DNA from: an uncultured Bacteroidota bacterium
GTDB taxonomy: Bacteria; Bacteroidota; Bacteroidia; Chitinophagales; Chitinophagaceae
Length of the DNA stretch: 64,000 bases
NCBI GenBank assembly: GCA_903903635.1
Contig: CAIUZK010000223.1
Coordinates: forward strand, 1-64,000
Direction of reading: 5' to 3'
Shown: positions 27,089-38,400 of the stretch, piece after piece
Position numbering within the stretch: position 1 is the stretch's first letter
Layout: every line of letters begins with the position of its first letter
Notes under the pieces: model-generated
Told to the model about the DNA's origin: nothing
The model's database searches: none
What the model saw: the letters and a program-made list of their open reading frames with translations, nothing else
Translations under genes and position numbers: made by a program

Positions 27089-27112
27089 CCGCAAATTCTG
27101 CCTTAATAATTC

Positions 27113-27448
27113 ATGTACACAATAAAATTCAATTTTGAACAAAAAGGGTTATCACCGGTAACAATCGACAATGTTGCTCCCGGACAGAGTATCCTTGAAG
27201 TTGCTTTAGAAAACAATATCGATTTACATCACAATTGTGGAATGGTGTGTGCATGCAGTACCTGCCACCTTTATGTAGAGAATGGCGAACACCTGTTACC
27301 TGAATTAAGCGACCACGAAGAGGATTTTATTGACCGCGCCATAAGCCCCAGGATCAACTCCAGGTTAGGCTGCCAATGCTACCTCGACGAGGGAGAAGGA
27401 ACCATAGAGGTTACCCTGCCCGACCAGACTCAGTTTCTGGGGGAATAA
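27113..27448 (+). CDS. [2Fe-2S] ferredoxin (adrenodoxin/Isc type)
   Basis: 111 residues, cytoplasmic. The cluster ligands are in 'HNCGMVCACSTCH' (C-x5-C-x2-C, about 42-54) and 'LGCQCYLDEG' near 83-92, the pattern of vertebrate-type and Isc-type ferredoxins rather than plant-type. 'ELSDHEEDFIDRA' is the acidic partner-binding helix of the family. Such ferredoxins donate electrons in Fe-S cluster assembly. The next gene is iscX, 39 bases downstream, which supports that role even though no iscS/iscU is in this window. Confidence 0.88.
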   Translation: MYTIKFNFEQKGLSPVTIDNVAPGQSILEVALENNIDLHHNCGMVCACSTCHLYVENGEHLLPELSDHEEDFIDRAISPRINSRLGCQCYLDEGEGTIEVTLPDQTQFLGE

Positions 27449-27487
27449 AAAATCCGTATTCAAGTAAATAAGTCAAATTAAGAATCT

Positions 27488-27730
27488 ATGTCGTCCCATT
27501 ACGAACCACCGATAAACTGGAGAGATCACGAAGATATTGCTATGAAACTTTACGAGCGTTTTGGTGATGATTTTGGTGAAAGTAAAATATACCGCATCCG
27601 GTTTACCGAGCTTATAGAGTGGGTGCTGGAGATACCAAATTTTGAGGGAAAACGCGAAGATTGCAACGAGGGCCACCTTGAAATGATTCAGTCAGGTTGG
27701 GTATACGAATGGCGCGATAACCAAGGCTAA
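27488..27730 (+). CDS. iscX: Fe-S cluster assembly protein IscX
   Basis: 80 residues, all of one small acidic helical domain. 'INWRDHEDIAMKLYERF' and 'RFTELIEWVLEIPNF' match the IscX (YfhJ) family, whose usual length is ~66-75. In Escherichia coli IscX binds IscS and iron and modulates cluster assembly. Pairing with an Isc-type ferredoxin repeats the fdx-iscX order at the end of proteobacterial isc operons. The C-terminus is slightly extended (ends 'YEWRDNQG'). Confidence 0.85.
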   Translation: MSSHYEPPINWRDHEDIAMKLYERFGDDFGESKIYRIRFTELIEWVLEIPNFEGKREDCNEGHLEMIQSGWVYEWRDNQG

Positions 27731-27876
27731 AATACATACCAGATCCCACCATTTTTCAGGATTCCTTTGGGGCTCTGCCGTTCTGCCTTGTTACACTGAT
27801 TATTGTACCTGCTGCTCTTAGCAATCTGAGAATTTGTTTGCATATTTGCATATTATTCATCTTCATACTGTTTGCA

Positions 27877-28383
27877 ATGGAACTTCTCGAATTATTTGGA
27901 CAAATAAACACTTTTGTGTTCGATGTAGATGGTGTGCTCACTGATGGCAGCCTGTTTCTAACAGAAGAAGGCAAAATGCTGCGCACAATGAACATTAAGG
28001 ATGGTTACGCCTTGCAACAGGCCGTAAAGGCAGATTATAATGTTTGGATAATTACCGGCGGCAAATCTGAGCCTGTTCGTTTAAGATTAAATAAACTGGG
28101 AATTAATGAAGTACACCTGGGAATTGAAAACAAAGCTGAATTCCTACGGGATATAATGAACGCATACGATATTGGTCGGGACACAGTACTTTATATGGGT
28201 GATGATATACCGGATCATAAAGCAATGCAGCATTGTGCCCTGCCATGCTGCCCTGCCGATGCCGTAACAGATATAAAAGATATCAGTAAATATATTTCTC
28301 CCTATTCCGGAGGAAAGGGTTGTGTCAGGGATGTAATAGAAAAAGTAATAAAATTACAAGGGAAATGGAAAAAAGAATTGTGA
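27877..28383 (+). CDS. kdsC: KDO-8-phosphate phosphatase-like HAD hydrolase
   Basis: 168 residues from the ATG at 27877 (MELLELFGQ). HAD motif I is 'FVFDVDGVLTDG' with the D-x-D pair, motif II 'WIITGGKS', and motif IV 'LYMGDDIPDHKAM'. The short capless (C0) form and the 'DVDGVLTDG' signature identify the KdsC group, tetrameric enzymes that release phosphate from KDO-8-phosphate for LPS. The track start (TTG at 27838) would add 13 hydrophobic residues not seen in this family. The inverted-repeat element copy B begins two bases after its stop codon. Related sialic-acid and KDN phosphatases are alternatives. Confidence 0.87.
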   Translation: MELLELFGQINTFVFDVDGVLTDGSLFLTEEGKMLRTMNIKDGYALQQAVKADYNVWIITGGKSEPVRLRLNKLGINEVHLGIENKAEFLRDIMNAYDIGRDTVLYMGDDIPDHKAMQHCALPCCPADAVTDIKDISKYISPYSGGKGCVRDVIEKVIKLQGKWKKEL

Positions 28384-28384
28384 T

Positions 28385-28582
28385 CCTTAGGAACGTTGAT
28401 GAAATAAGTTCCACCATATTGCGAAGTTATATTTCTTTTATTAACTGCCATAGCTTTAGCGAAGGCATGTTTTGTGAGGCGTAAAATCTGCGAATAATGA
28501 ATTATTTTAAGACTTTTACAACGAAATAAAAATGGAATAGAACAAGTAAGATGGTGGGAGTTATTTCGTCATCGTTCCTTAC
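28385..28582. repeat. MITE-like inverted-repeat element, copy B
   Basis: The ends are imperfect 28-bp inverted repeats. The left end GGAACGTTGATGAAATAA starts at 28390 and the right end closes with CGTTCC at 28578; 24 of 28 positions pair. TTA flanks both ends in the same orientation. Inside is a single 32-bp module with 'CTGCCATAGCTTTAGCGAAG' (from 28441), then the shared core 'TCTGCGAATAATGAA' and 'ACGAAATAAAAATGG'. It sits exactly between convergent kdsC and the small lipoprotein gene, whose TAA stop (28579-28581) is made by the element's right edge. As RNA, the ends could pair and act as a bidirectional 3'-end structure. Confidence 0.8.
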
Positions 28583-28866
28583 TCTATATCACAATTCATT
28601 GTCCAGTATTCAACCTCCAGAGTGTCATTCCTGAAAAACATTGTATCCACCTTAGTGTTCACTCTTTGATAAAATCTCACCTGAGCATCAGTAAAACCAC
28701 ATTTCGTACCATAAATATAAATATAGTGCGCCTTATTTAAGGCAGGTATATTAGACACAACAGAGTCATTACTTGCACAGTTATAGCAGTTAACCGGTGC
28801 GGATTTTTTTGTACACGAATTCGCAAATAATAAAACAACCAAAGTTGATATAAACAGACGTGTCAT
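28579..28866 (-). CDS. Small lipoprotein of unknown function
   Basis: 95 residues with a short signal peptide and lipobox-like 'LFANSC' (Cys ~18). The mature part begins 'KKSAPVNCYNCASNDSVVSN' and ends 'EVEYWTMNCDIE'. It has further cysteines near 27, 30, 56 and the C-terminus. It is clearly related in layout to the next gene: lipobox, 'NCY.C', about 65 residues, 'VDTMFFRNDT' against 'VDSFYYRTDS', and a terminal Trp..Cys. No known family is recognised. The stop codon lies in the end of inverted-repeat copy B, so the C-terminus may have been altered by that insertion. Confidence 0.6.
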   Translation of the reverse strand: MTRLFISTLVVLLFANSCTKKSAPVNCYNCASNDSVVSNIPALNKAHYIYIYGTKCGFTDAQVRFYQRVNTKVDTMFFRNDTLEVEYWTMNCDIE

Positions 28867-28937
28867 GATATTATATTAACAATACAAACATAAAATAATT
28901 CCTCTACTGAAATTTCCGGATTAATCCAACGTTATCA

Positions 28938-29216
28938 TTAAAACTGAGGACATCTCCATTCAGTATAACCATGCGCAAAGCTATCTGTACGATAATAAAA
29001 ACTATCTACGTAAACATGTGTTTTTAACCAGAAATCAACCCACCCCTGAGACCTGTCACACATAGTGTCAACAACTCCGGAGGGAACAATTTTGTAGTAG
29101 GGAGTTACCATTGAGTCATACTGAGTGCATGCATAGCAATTACCTGCTACAGTTTTCTTTTTACAGGCTGTAAATATCAGGATAAATGCTGCAACTAACA
29201 TGAATGTATACTTCAT
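28938..29216 (-). CDS. Small lipoprotein, sister of the preceding gene
   Basis: 92 residues. Signal peptide with lipobox 'IFTAC' (Cys 18), followed by 'KKKTVAGNCYACTQYDSMV'. 'GWVDFWLKTHVYVDSFYYRT' and the end 'GYTEWRCPQF' align with the sister gene at 28579. Together they look like a recent tandem duplication. Probably anchored in the outer or inner membrane; function unknown. It lies between its sister and the giant surface-protein gene, all on the minus strand, but the giant gene has its own terminator upstream of this one. Confidence 0.6.
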   Translation of the reverse strand: MKYTFMLVAAFILIFTACKKKTVAGNCYACTQYDSMVTPYYKIVPSGVVDTMCDRSQGWVDFWLKTHVYVDSFYYRTDSFAHGYTEWRCPQF

Positions 29217-29386
29217 ATGCGTATGTTTTTTTCAGAATTTTTATGGCTGGAATTATATTGCGGGTAAAGTTACAAAAATATTTCTCTATGAAAACTCATT
29301 ATTTTAAAAAGTTAACAAAAAAATACCCGATTATAAAATATGCAAAAATATCAATTTGTAATAAAGGGTACAACTTGTGTTATTTT

Positions 29387-29428
29387 CAAAAATCAGGTAG
29401 CGTGAACAGGTTATTCACCCTACCTGAT
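29387..29428 (-). terminator. Terminator of the giant surface-protein gene
   Basis: ATCAGGTAG-C-GTGAA and TTCAC-C-CTACCTGAT pair over 15 positions with one mismatch around a 7-base loop. On the minus strand the stem is followed by TTTTT. It lies about 22 bases past the stop at 29451. Confidence 0.82.
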
Positions 29429-29450
29429 AGTTTATCGGTTTGTCATCGAA

Positions 29451-32400
29451 CTATTGTTCAACAACCATGTGGAATACTTTATTATCCGTCAATGAACGTA
29501 GGTTAACTATATACATTCCATTAGCGAGGTTATTACCCAGTATTACTCTTTCATTGATCTCACCGTTATGTGTAGTAACGTTGGTATGATATACAACCTG
29601 TCCAACAATGTCGGTAATTTCCAGAATCAATGATTCATCATTGCCGGCAGCGAACTTACCACTTAGTATAAATTGGCCCTTGTTAGGGTTTGGAGCCAGC
29701 CTGATCTCGCCTCCTGTATTTACCACAGGTTGTACACCAACATTAGCTGATTGAACAATTACCTTGCTTATCGCAGTTTGCAATCCGCATGTGCTGTTAA
29801 CGCCTGCATAGCACGAAACTTCCTGTCCGTCGATAAGAGTAGCTGCCAGGTAGGTTGCATTGGTTGCTCCAGGTACAGGAGCGCCGTTTACCAGCCACTG
29901 ATACGTTGGAGCAAGACCACCTGCTGAAACCGTAGCTGTAAAGGTGGTATTGTAAACATTTGGCCCTACACTGGTACCATATGCAACATCAATTGAAACG
30001 GCAGGGGCAATTACATTCTGTACATCCATTGTCTTATAATTACTGATTGCAGTAGCAGTAACAAGACAAGGATAATTGCTTGTCAGTCTGCAGTAAACAA
30101 CATCATTATTTGATGGAGCGTAAGTATACGTTGATCCTGTTGCTACCATACCGCTGTTGATAAACCATGTATATACTGGCGCATTGCCGCCGTTTACAGA
30201 ACTGGCTGTAAAGTTAACAAGTGTACCTGTACATACCGTATCACCAGGCAGCGCTACTATCGCTACATCAGGAGTCAGATTATCCCTTACCATCATGGTA
30301 ATTGTATATACTGCGGTATCAGGAGAAGGACAAGCCTCACTGCTGGTAAGCTTAACCTTAACGTCGTCGCCGTTTACAGGCATATAGGTATAGTTGGCTC
30401 CCGATCCCACTGCCAGACCATTGATTGTCCAGGAATAGGACGGAGAAGTACCGCCATGTGTGCTTATCGCACTGTAAGTAACAGATGTACCATAGCAAAC
30501 CGTATCGCCAAGGCTGGATACAACTGTAACATCAGGAATAACAGTTGGGATAACATTTATTGTTACAGTTCCTGTCATATTGCTGCTGCATCCTGTTGCG
30601 GTATCAGTAGCTACCACGCTATACGTTGCCGCAGCAGTCTGTAGTCCAAATGTAATTGCAGCGCCATTACCATGAACCGGGCTGCCGGTAGCAGTAAGCG
30701 GAGAAGAAGTGTACAATTGATAACTTATGCCGGTGTTTGAACCAATAAGGCCGATAGCAATACCAGAGCCACCGGAGCAATAATTACCGCCTCCTGTAAG
30801 CGCATATGCTGAAGGCAATGTATTTACTGTAACATTTGCACTGCCTGCCATTGTATCCTTACAACCTGTAGTTGCGTTTGTTGCTACTACAAAATAAGCG
30901 CCTGCAGTGGTCTGCAATCCGAAATTCAATCCAAGACCAGTACCCGGTACAGCACCACCAATCGATGATGTATTGTACAACTGGTAGTTTATTCCTGTAT
31001 TAGATCCCGAAAGTGTAACAGTTACTCCTGTTCCACCTGCGCAATAACTACCGCCTCCGTTTGTATTGTAAACTACTGGAAGAGAATTAATGGATACAGT
31101 TGCTGAACCGGTCATATTACTTGTACAACCGGTAGCATTATTCGTTGCTACTACTGTGTAGATACCAGCAAGTATCTGTGGCCCGAAATGTAGAAGTGAA
31201 CCTGTACCTGCAACCGGACTGCCGATTAATGCAGAGTTGTGATACAACTGATAGCTGACACCTGTTTCAGATAATGAAACTGTTACATCCACACCAGTTG
31301 AACCCGAGCAGTAACTTCCGCCACCTGCAACAGAATAAACTATTGGAAGCGGATCAACACTGATGGATACACTGGATGTCATATTTGAAGTACAACCTGT
31401 TGATGGATTTGTTGCAATCACGGTATAAATGCCGGATACTGTCTGTAATCCAAAATTAATCGAACCGCCGGTTCCTGCTACTGCACTGCCCAGCGCTACC
31501 CCACCTCTGTATAATCTGTAATTTATACCGGTAGCTGAACCACTAAGTCCCACGTTAAGACCAGTTCCGCCATTGCAATAATTACCGCCTCCGGTAACAG
31601 TAAACTGAGCCGGCAAAGGATTTATGCTGATAACTGCAGAACTTGTCATGGTATTACTGCAACCTGTTGTCGCATTAACTGCGCCAACTGTATAGGTTCC
31701 TACCATACTCTGAACTCCCATATCAAGTGCAAAACCAGTACCGGCGATTGTACCCATTACCACAGGAGTATCATTATGATATAACTGGTAATTTACGCCT
31801 GATTCAGAACCATTAAGCATTACATGAACACCGGGAGCGCCGCTGCAATATCCGCCGCCGCCTGAAACTGCGAATGTAAGTGGCAATGCATTGATTGCAA
31901 CTGTTGCCGTTGATCCCATATTGCTGCTGCAAGATGTAGCAGGATCAGTAGCGACTACTGAATAAGCGCCTGCTGCTGTAAGAAGACCAAAATCAAGTCC
32001 TGTTCCACTACCGCCTAATGCTGCACCTGAAACGACCGTACCATTGTATAACTGGTAATTGATTGAATGGTCTGAACCACTCAGGAAGATATGTACTCCT
32101 GTACCACCAACGCAATAACCACCACCACCGGTAACTGTATAAACAACCGGCGTTGCATTGATTGTTATTGTAGCGCTGCCTGTCATTGTATTCGTACAAC
32201 CTGTTCCTGCATTAATTGCAACTACAGTATAGTTTCCCGCCAGCGATTGAACACCAAAATCAATTGCTGTTCCTGTACCCGCCATTGCAGCGCCTATTGC
32301 AGTTGTACCATTGTAAAGCTGATAATTATAGCCAAACTGTGAACCTGAAAGACCAACATGCAACGTACTTGCAAGTGCAGAGCAATAACTACCGCCACCG

Positions 32401-35400
32401 GTTACATTAAAGGCCACAGGCAATGAATTGATAACGATACTTGCTGAACCTGTCATAGTGCTGGTACATCCGGTAAGGTCGTCTGAAGCAACTACGGTAT
32501 AAGTACCTGCTGAGGTCTGTATTCCAAAGTCAAGAGCTATGCCTGTTCCTCCAACCAAACCACCTATTGCAAGTGTACCACGATACAACTGGTAGCTGAT
32601 ACCAGTTGACGAATTGCTAAGTCCAACAGACAAGCCTGAACCGCCTGCGCAATAGCTTCCGCCTCCTGTTACTGTATATACTGCAGGAAGTGCGTTCTGG
32701 GTAACAGATACGCTTCCTGTCATATTCATGGTACATGCCGTAGCCGAATTGATGGCTACTACTGTATAAGTACCGCTAATTGACTGAACACCGAAATCAA
32801 GTAAAGAACCTGTACCGGTAAGTGGACTGCCAACCAAAGTAGTACCTCTGTATAATTGATAATTAATACCTGAATTAGATCCGCTTAAGCCAACATTCAC
32901 CCCTGTACCGCCGGCGCAATAGCTACCACCACCGGTTACAGTGTAAGTACCAGGTAATGGATTAACAGATACTACTGCACTGCCAGCCATATTGCTTACA
33001 CAAGATGAAGGATTTGTTGCAACCACGGTATAAGTACCTGCTATATTCTGCAATCCGAAATCAAGTGATGAACCTGTACCTGTAACAGGGCTGCCTGCAG
33101 TAAGTGTACCGCTATATAACTGATAAGATACACCTAGTTCAGAATTAGAAAGTCCGATATGAACTCCAGTGCCACCTGCGCAATATGCACCACCACCGCT
33201 AACACTATAAACAATTGGCAGGGATGTAATTACCACTGATGTGCTGCTGGTCATATTAGCAGTACAACCACTTGTATTATCTGTAGCCACTACTGTATAA
33301 CTACCTGCCGACGTCATTAATCCGAAGTCAAGGCCTGTTGTAGTACCCGCTAATGAGGTAACCGGTACCAAACCATTATACAACTGATAAGTAACTCCGC
33401 CTTGTGAACCGGTCAATAAAACATGAACCCCGGTGCCTCCGGCACAATAATTACCACCACCATATACTGTATACACACTCGGGGTGGCATTTATAGATAC
33501 TGATACACTGCCGGTCATATTATTGGTGCAACCCGAAGTTGCATCTGTAGCAACTACTGTGTATACACCTGACAATACCTGAAATCCAAAATCAATTGAT
33601 GATCCTGTTCCTGCTATTACTGATCCTACTGCTGTAGGTCCGACATATAACTGATAGTTCACGCCTGTAGTTGAATTATTCAAACCAACATGTACACCTG
33701 TTCCACCGGCACAGTAGCTGCCGCCACCGGTTACATTATACAGTGTTGGCAATGCATTTACATTTATTACAGCGCTTCCAGCCATATTGCTGGTGCATAA
33801 TGTAGTTGAATTGGTAGCTACTACAGTATAAGTACCTGCGAGGAACCTGAAGCCAAAATCAAGTGGCAATCCTGTACCGGCAATTGCTGCACCCGAAAGA
33901 CCTGCGCCATTATATAACTGATAACTGTTACCCACAACCGAACCGTTCAGTCCGATATGCACACCTGTACCACCGGCACAGTATGCGCCACCACCCGTTA
34001 CATTATTAACCGTTGGTAACGCTGTAATAGTTACAGTAGCGCTGCCCGACATGGTATTTGTACATAATGTAGTTGCGTTGGTAGCAATAACTGTGTAAGA
34101 ACCTGCTGCTGTCTTTAAACCAAAGTCAATAGCAGCTCCGGTACCAGGAACAAATGCACCTGAAAGTGACAGCCCGATATACAACTGGTAATTAACACCA
34201 ACTGTTGAACTGCTTAGACCAATATGAACTCCTGTACCACCGGCACAATAGCTGCCGCCTCCGGTAACATTTTGAACAAGAGGCAATGGATTTGCAGTTA
34301 TTACTGCACCACCCGTCATATTAAAGGTACATAATGTCGCTGCGTTTGTAGCTTGTATGGTATATGTACCGGCTGTAAAGAAGCCGAAATCAAGAGCCGC
34401 GCCTGTTCCTGCAATAACAGGAGAAACAGCTAAGCCAGCCTTGAATACCTGGTAATTAATACCCAGATCAGAATTTGCCAGACCTACATGCAACCCTGCC
34501 CCACCTGCACAATAACTGCCGGTGCCTGTAACAGCATATGCTGTTGGTAATGGGTTAGATGTGATCAACGCGCTTCCAAGCATATTAACAGAACAAGTAG
34601 TTAGCGAATTCTGCGCAAAGGCAGTATAGGTTCCCGGAGTGGTAACCAGACCTGAACTAAGCGGCAAACCGGTACCAGGTAAAGTACCTATTGTACCTGT
34701 ACCAACCAGCACAAGTGAGTAATTGATGCCTATATCCGAACCGCTTAAGCTATCTATACTTCCTGCACCACCTGCACAGAATGAACCACCACCATAGATT
34801 GTATATACATTAGGCAATGGATTAATAGCAAGCGATACCGTGCCGGTCATAGTGCTGCTGCACGTTGTAGCTATATTAGTACCTGCAACCGTATATGCTG
34901 CGACTCCTGCTCCACTGCGTGTACCAAATGTAATTGGTAACCCTGTACCTGCAACCGGAGCCCCTGAAGGAACACCGAAATACATCAACTGGTAATTTAC
35001 ACCTGTTTGCGTATTGCTTAAGTTAAAGGTTGGAGGAGTAGATCCTAAACAATAGGAAACTGCTGTTGATGATAAAACGTAAGTATTGGTTGGCAATGGA
35101 TTAGATGTAATACTTACAGTACCCGACATCGTTGTTGTACAACCGGTAATTGTATTCAATGCAGTAACTGTATATGCACCTAATGTACTTTGCAAACCGA
35201 AACTGATAGCTGATCCTGTACCGGCAACAGTAACAATTGATGTTGCTCCTTGTTTCAGCGTATAATTGATGAACAGGTCAGAATTGCTCAGACCGATGGC
35301 AACTGAGCCGCCGGGACAAACACCACCACCTCCGTTAATTGTATATAAGGTTGGTAATGGATTTATTACAACAGTAGCCGTACCGGTCATAGCCTGAGTA

Positions 35401-38400
35401 CAACCTGTAGATGCATTGGTTGCAATAACGGTATAAACACCTGCTGCTACCTGAGCACCAAAGCTAATAGCATTGCCTGTAATACCTGCAACTGGTGTAC
35501 CCACGGCAACACCTCCCAGATATAACTGGTAGTTTACACCGGTTGTCGAATTACTGAGACCTACAGTAACACCTGTAGTTCCGGCACAATAACTACCCGA
35601 ACCAACCCAGGTTACGGTATAGGCTGTTGGTAGTACATTAATACCAACAGTTGCGCTGGCATTCATCTGTACATTACATCCGGTAGCAGCATTGATGGCT
35701 ACCACTGTATATACACCGGCACCGGTAAAAAGTCCAAAATTAATTGCTGCTCCTGTTCCTGCCCATGGAGTACCGTAGGTATTAGTTATTACACCATTAT
35801 TATAATAAACCTGGTAATTGATACCAATAGTAGAATTGCTTAATCCGATTGCAACACCCGAACCACCTGCACAATAGTTGCCTCCTCCTGTTACTGAATA
35901 GATAACAGGTAATGCATTAACAGTTACTGGCATCGTAGCAATACATGCTGTAGGCAACGTATAAGTAAATGTAGTAGTACCTGCTGCCACACCGGTAATG
36001 ATCCCGGATGCACTTCCTATGATTGCGCTGGCCACATTACTGCTGCTCCATACACCACCAGCGGTAGCGTCGGTCAGAGTGCTTGTTGCGGCAACACAAA
36101 CCGTAGAGAATCCTGCTATGGCCGCCGGTAATGGATTAACTGTTAAAGGATAAGTTACATTGCAACCAGCAGGAAGCGTATAGGTAATGGTTATTGCGCC
36201 TGCCGAAATACCTGTAACTACCCCGGTCAATAAACCGACTGTACCTATTCCGATATTTGAACTGGTCCATGAACCTCCTATACTTGGGTTAATTAATGTA
36301 GCGGTTGATGCAACGCAAACATTGCTTACACCTGTAATCGGTGAAGGAGTCTGGTTAACTGTAAATAATCTAAGTGAAGTACAACCACCTGGCATAGTGT
36401 AGGTAATTGTAACAGCGCCTGCGGTAATGCCGGACACCACTCCTGTCAGAGCCCCGACAGTTGCTACCGATGTATTGCTGCTGGTCCATGTTCCGCCTGC
36501 TGTTATATCAGCCAGCGTTGTGGTAAAGCCGGTACAAACTGATCCAGCTCCTGTAATTGCTGCAGGCTGGGTATTCACGGTCATTGGCAGAATAGCGGTA
36601 CATCCTGCTGGTAAAGTATAGGTAATAACTACATTACCTGCTGCTACACCGGTAACAACTCCAGATGCTGCATTTACAGTTGCCAAAGTAAGATCGCTGC
36701 TGCTCCATGTGCCGCCGGAGGTTGCATCAGCCAGTGCTGTTGTTAATCCTGTACATACTGTATTTGCGCCTGTTATGGCTGCAGGTGTCGGATTAACAGT
36801 TATTGCCGAAGATATGATACAACCTGTTGGTAATGTATAGGTAATGTTTGGATTACCTGCTGCAACACCGGTAACAACTCCTGTTCCCGCATTAACTGTT
36901 GCGAGAAGCGTATTGCTGCTGCTCCATGTTCCGCCGCCTGGTGTAGATCCTAATGCAGTGGTAAGACCAACACATAAGTTCAATGTCCCGGTGATGGCCG
37001 ATGGTAACGCATTAACAGTAAATGGCAAAGTATTGATACAACCTGTTGCTAGCGTATAAGTAATAGTGATATTACCTGCACTCACACCGGTTACTACCCC
37101 ACCCACTGATATAGAACCAATGGCAGTGTTGCTCGAACTCCATGTTCCTGCAGGTGTTGCATCAGTAAGGGCTGTGTTTAAGCCCACGCAAACATTATTC
37201 GCTCCTGAAATTGATACAGGATTGGGATTAACTGTTATTGCGTATGTTGTCAGGCAACCTCCAGGCAAAGTATAGGTAATATTAAGTGTACCTGCTGAAA
37301 CACCGGTTACAACACCGGTACCTGCAATTACTGTTGCCAGAGCCCCATTGCTGCTGGTCCATACACCACCGGTGATCGTATTTCCAAGATTTGTAGTAAG
37401 ACCTATGCAAACATTATTTACTCCTGTTATAGCCGCAGGAATAGGATTAACAACGAAACTGGTTGTAGTATAACAACCGGTTGGCAATGTATAAGTAATG
37501 GTTAGTGTACCTGCTGAAACGCCGGTTACAACACCCGTAAGCGCTATTACCGTTGCAAATGATGGATTGCTGCTGCTCCATGTACCACCTGGATTTGCAT
37601 CTGCAAGCGTTACCGAAGAACCAACACACACACTTGCAGTACCTGTTATAGCTGCAGGTAATGGATTAACTGTAATGGTAGAAATTACAAAACAACCATT
37701 TACAGTATAAGTAATAACAGGACTTCCTGCGGCAACACCGCTAACCAGACCGGTTGCTGCATTTACTGTAGCAACTGAGCTATTGCTGCTGGTCCATGAA
37801 CCTCCTGCAGTTGTACTGCTTAATAATGTAGTCTGCCCCGGACAAACTGTTGTTGTTCCGGTAATTGCGGCAGGCGTATTATTCACTGTAACCTGGGCTG
37901 TTGCAAGACAGCCGGTAGGTAATGTATAAGTCATTGTAGGTGTACCTGCATTTACTCCGGCAACAATTCCGGTAGCCGCTCCTATTGTAGCTTCACCAAC
38001 ATTGCTGCTTGCCCATGTACCGCCGCTTGAAGCATCAGTCAATGCCAGAGTGCTACCGGTACAAACCGGGCCTGCGCCGATAATTGCTGATGGATTAGGA
38101 TTAACTGTAACTATTGTGGTAGCTACGCAACCTGTAGGTAATGTATAACTTATTACAGATGTACCTGCTGAAACCCCTGTCACAACTCCTGATGCTGCAT
38201 TTACTGTAGCTGCTGCTGTATTAACACTGGTCCAGGTTCCTGTTGGAGAAGCGCTGGCCAATGTTGTTGTAAGTCCAGGACAAACACTGGCTGTACCTGT
38301 TATTGCTCCAGGCAAAGGATTAACAACAACTATTGCGCTGCCGCCCATAGTATTTGTACAAGTTGTTGCGGTGGTGGTGGCTATTACTGTATAAGTGCCC

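Noticed and set aside
27838-27876. TTG start and 13-residue hydrophobic extension of KdsC
   Set aside because: KdsC is a soluble enzyme that starts close to motif I; the ATG at 27877 gives the normal length.
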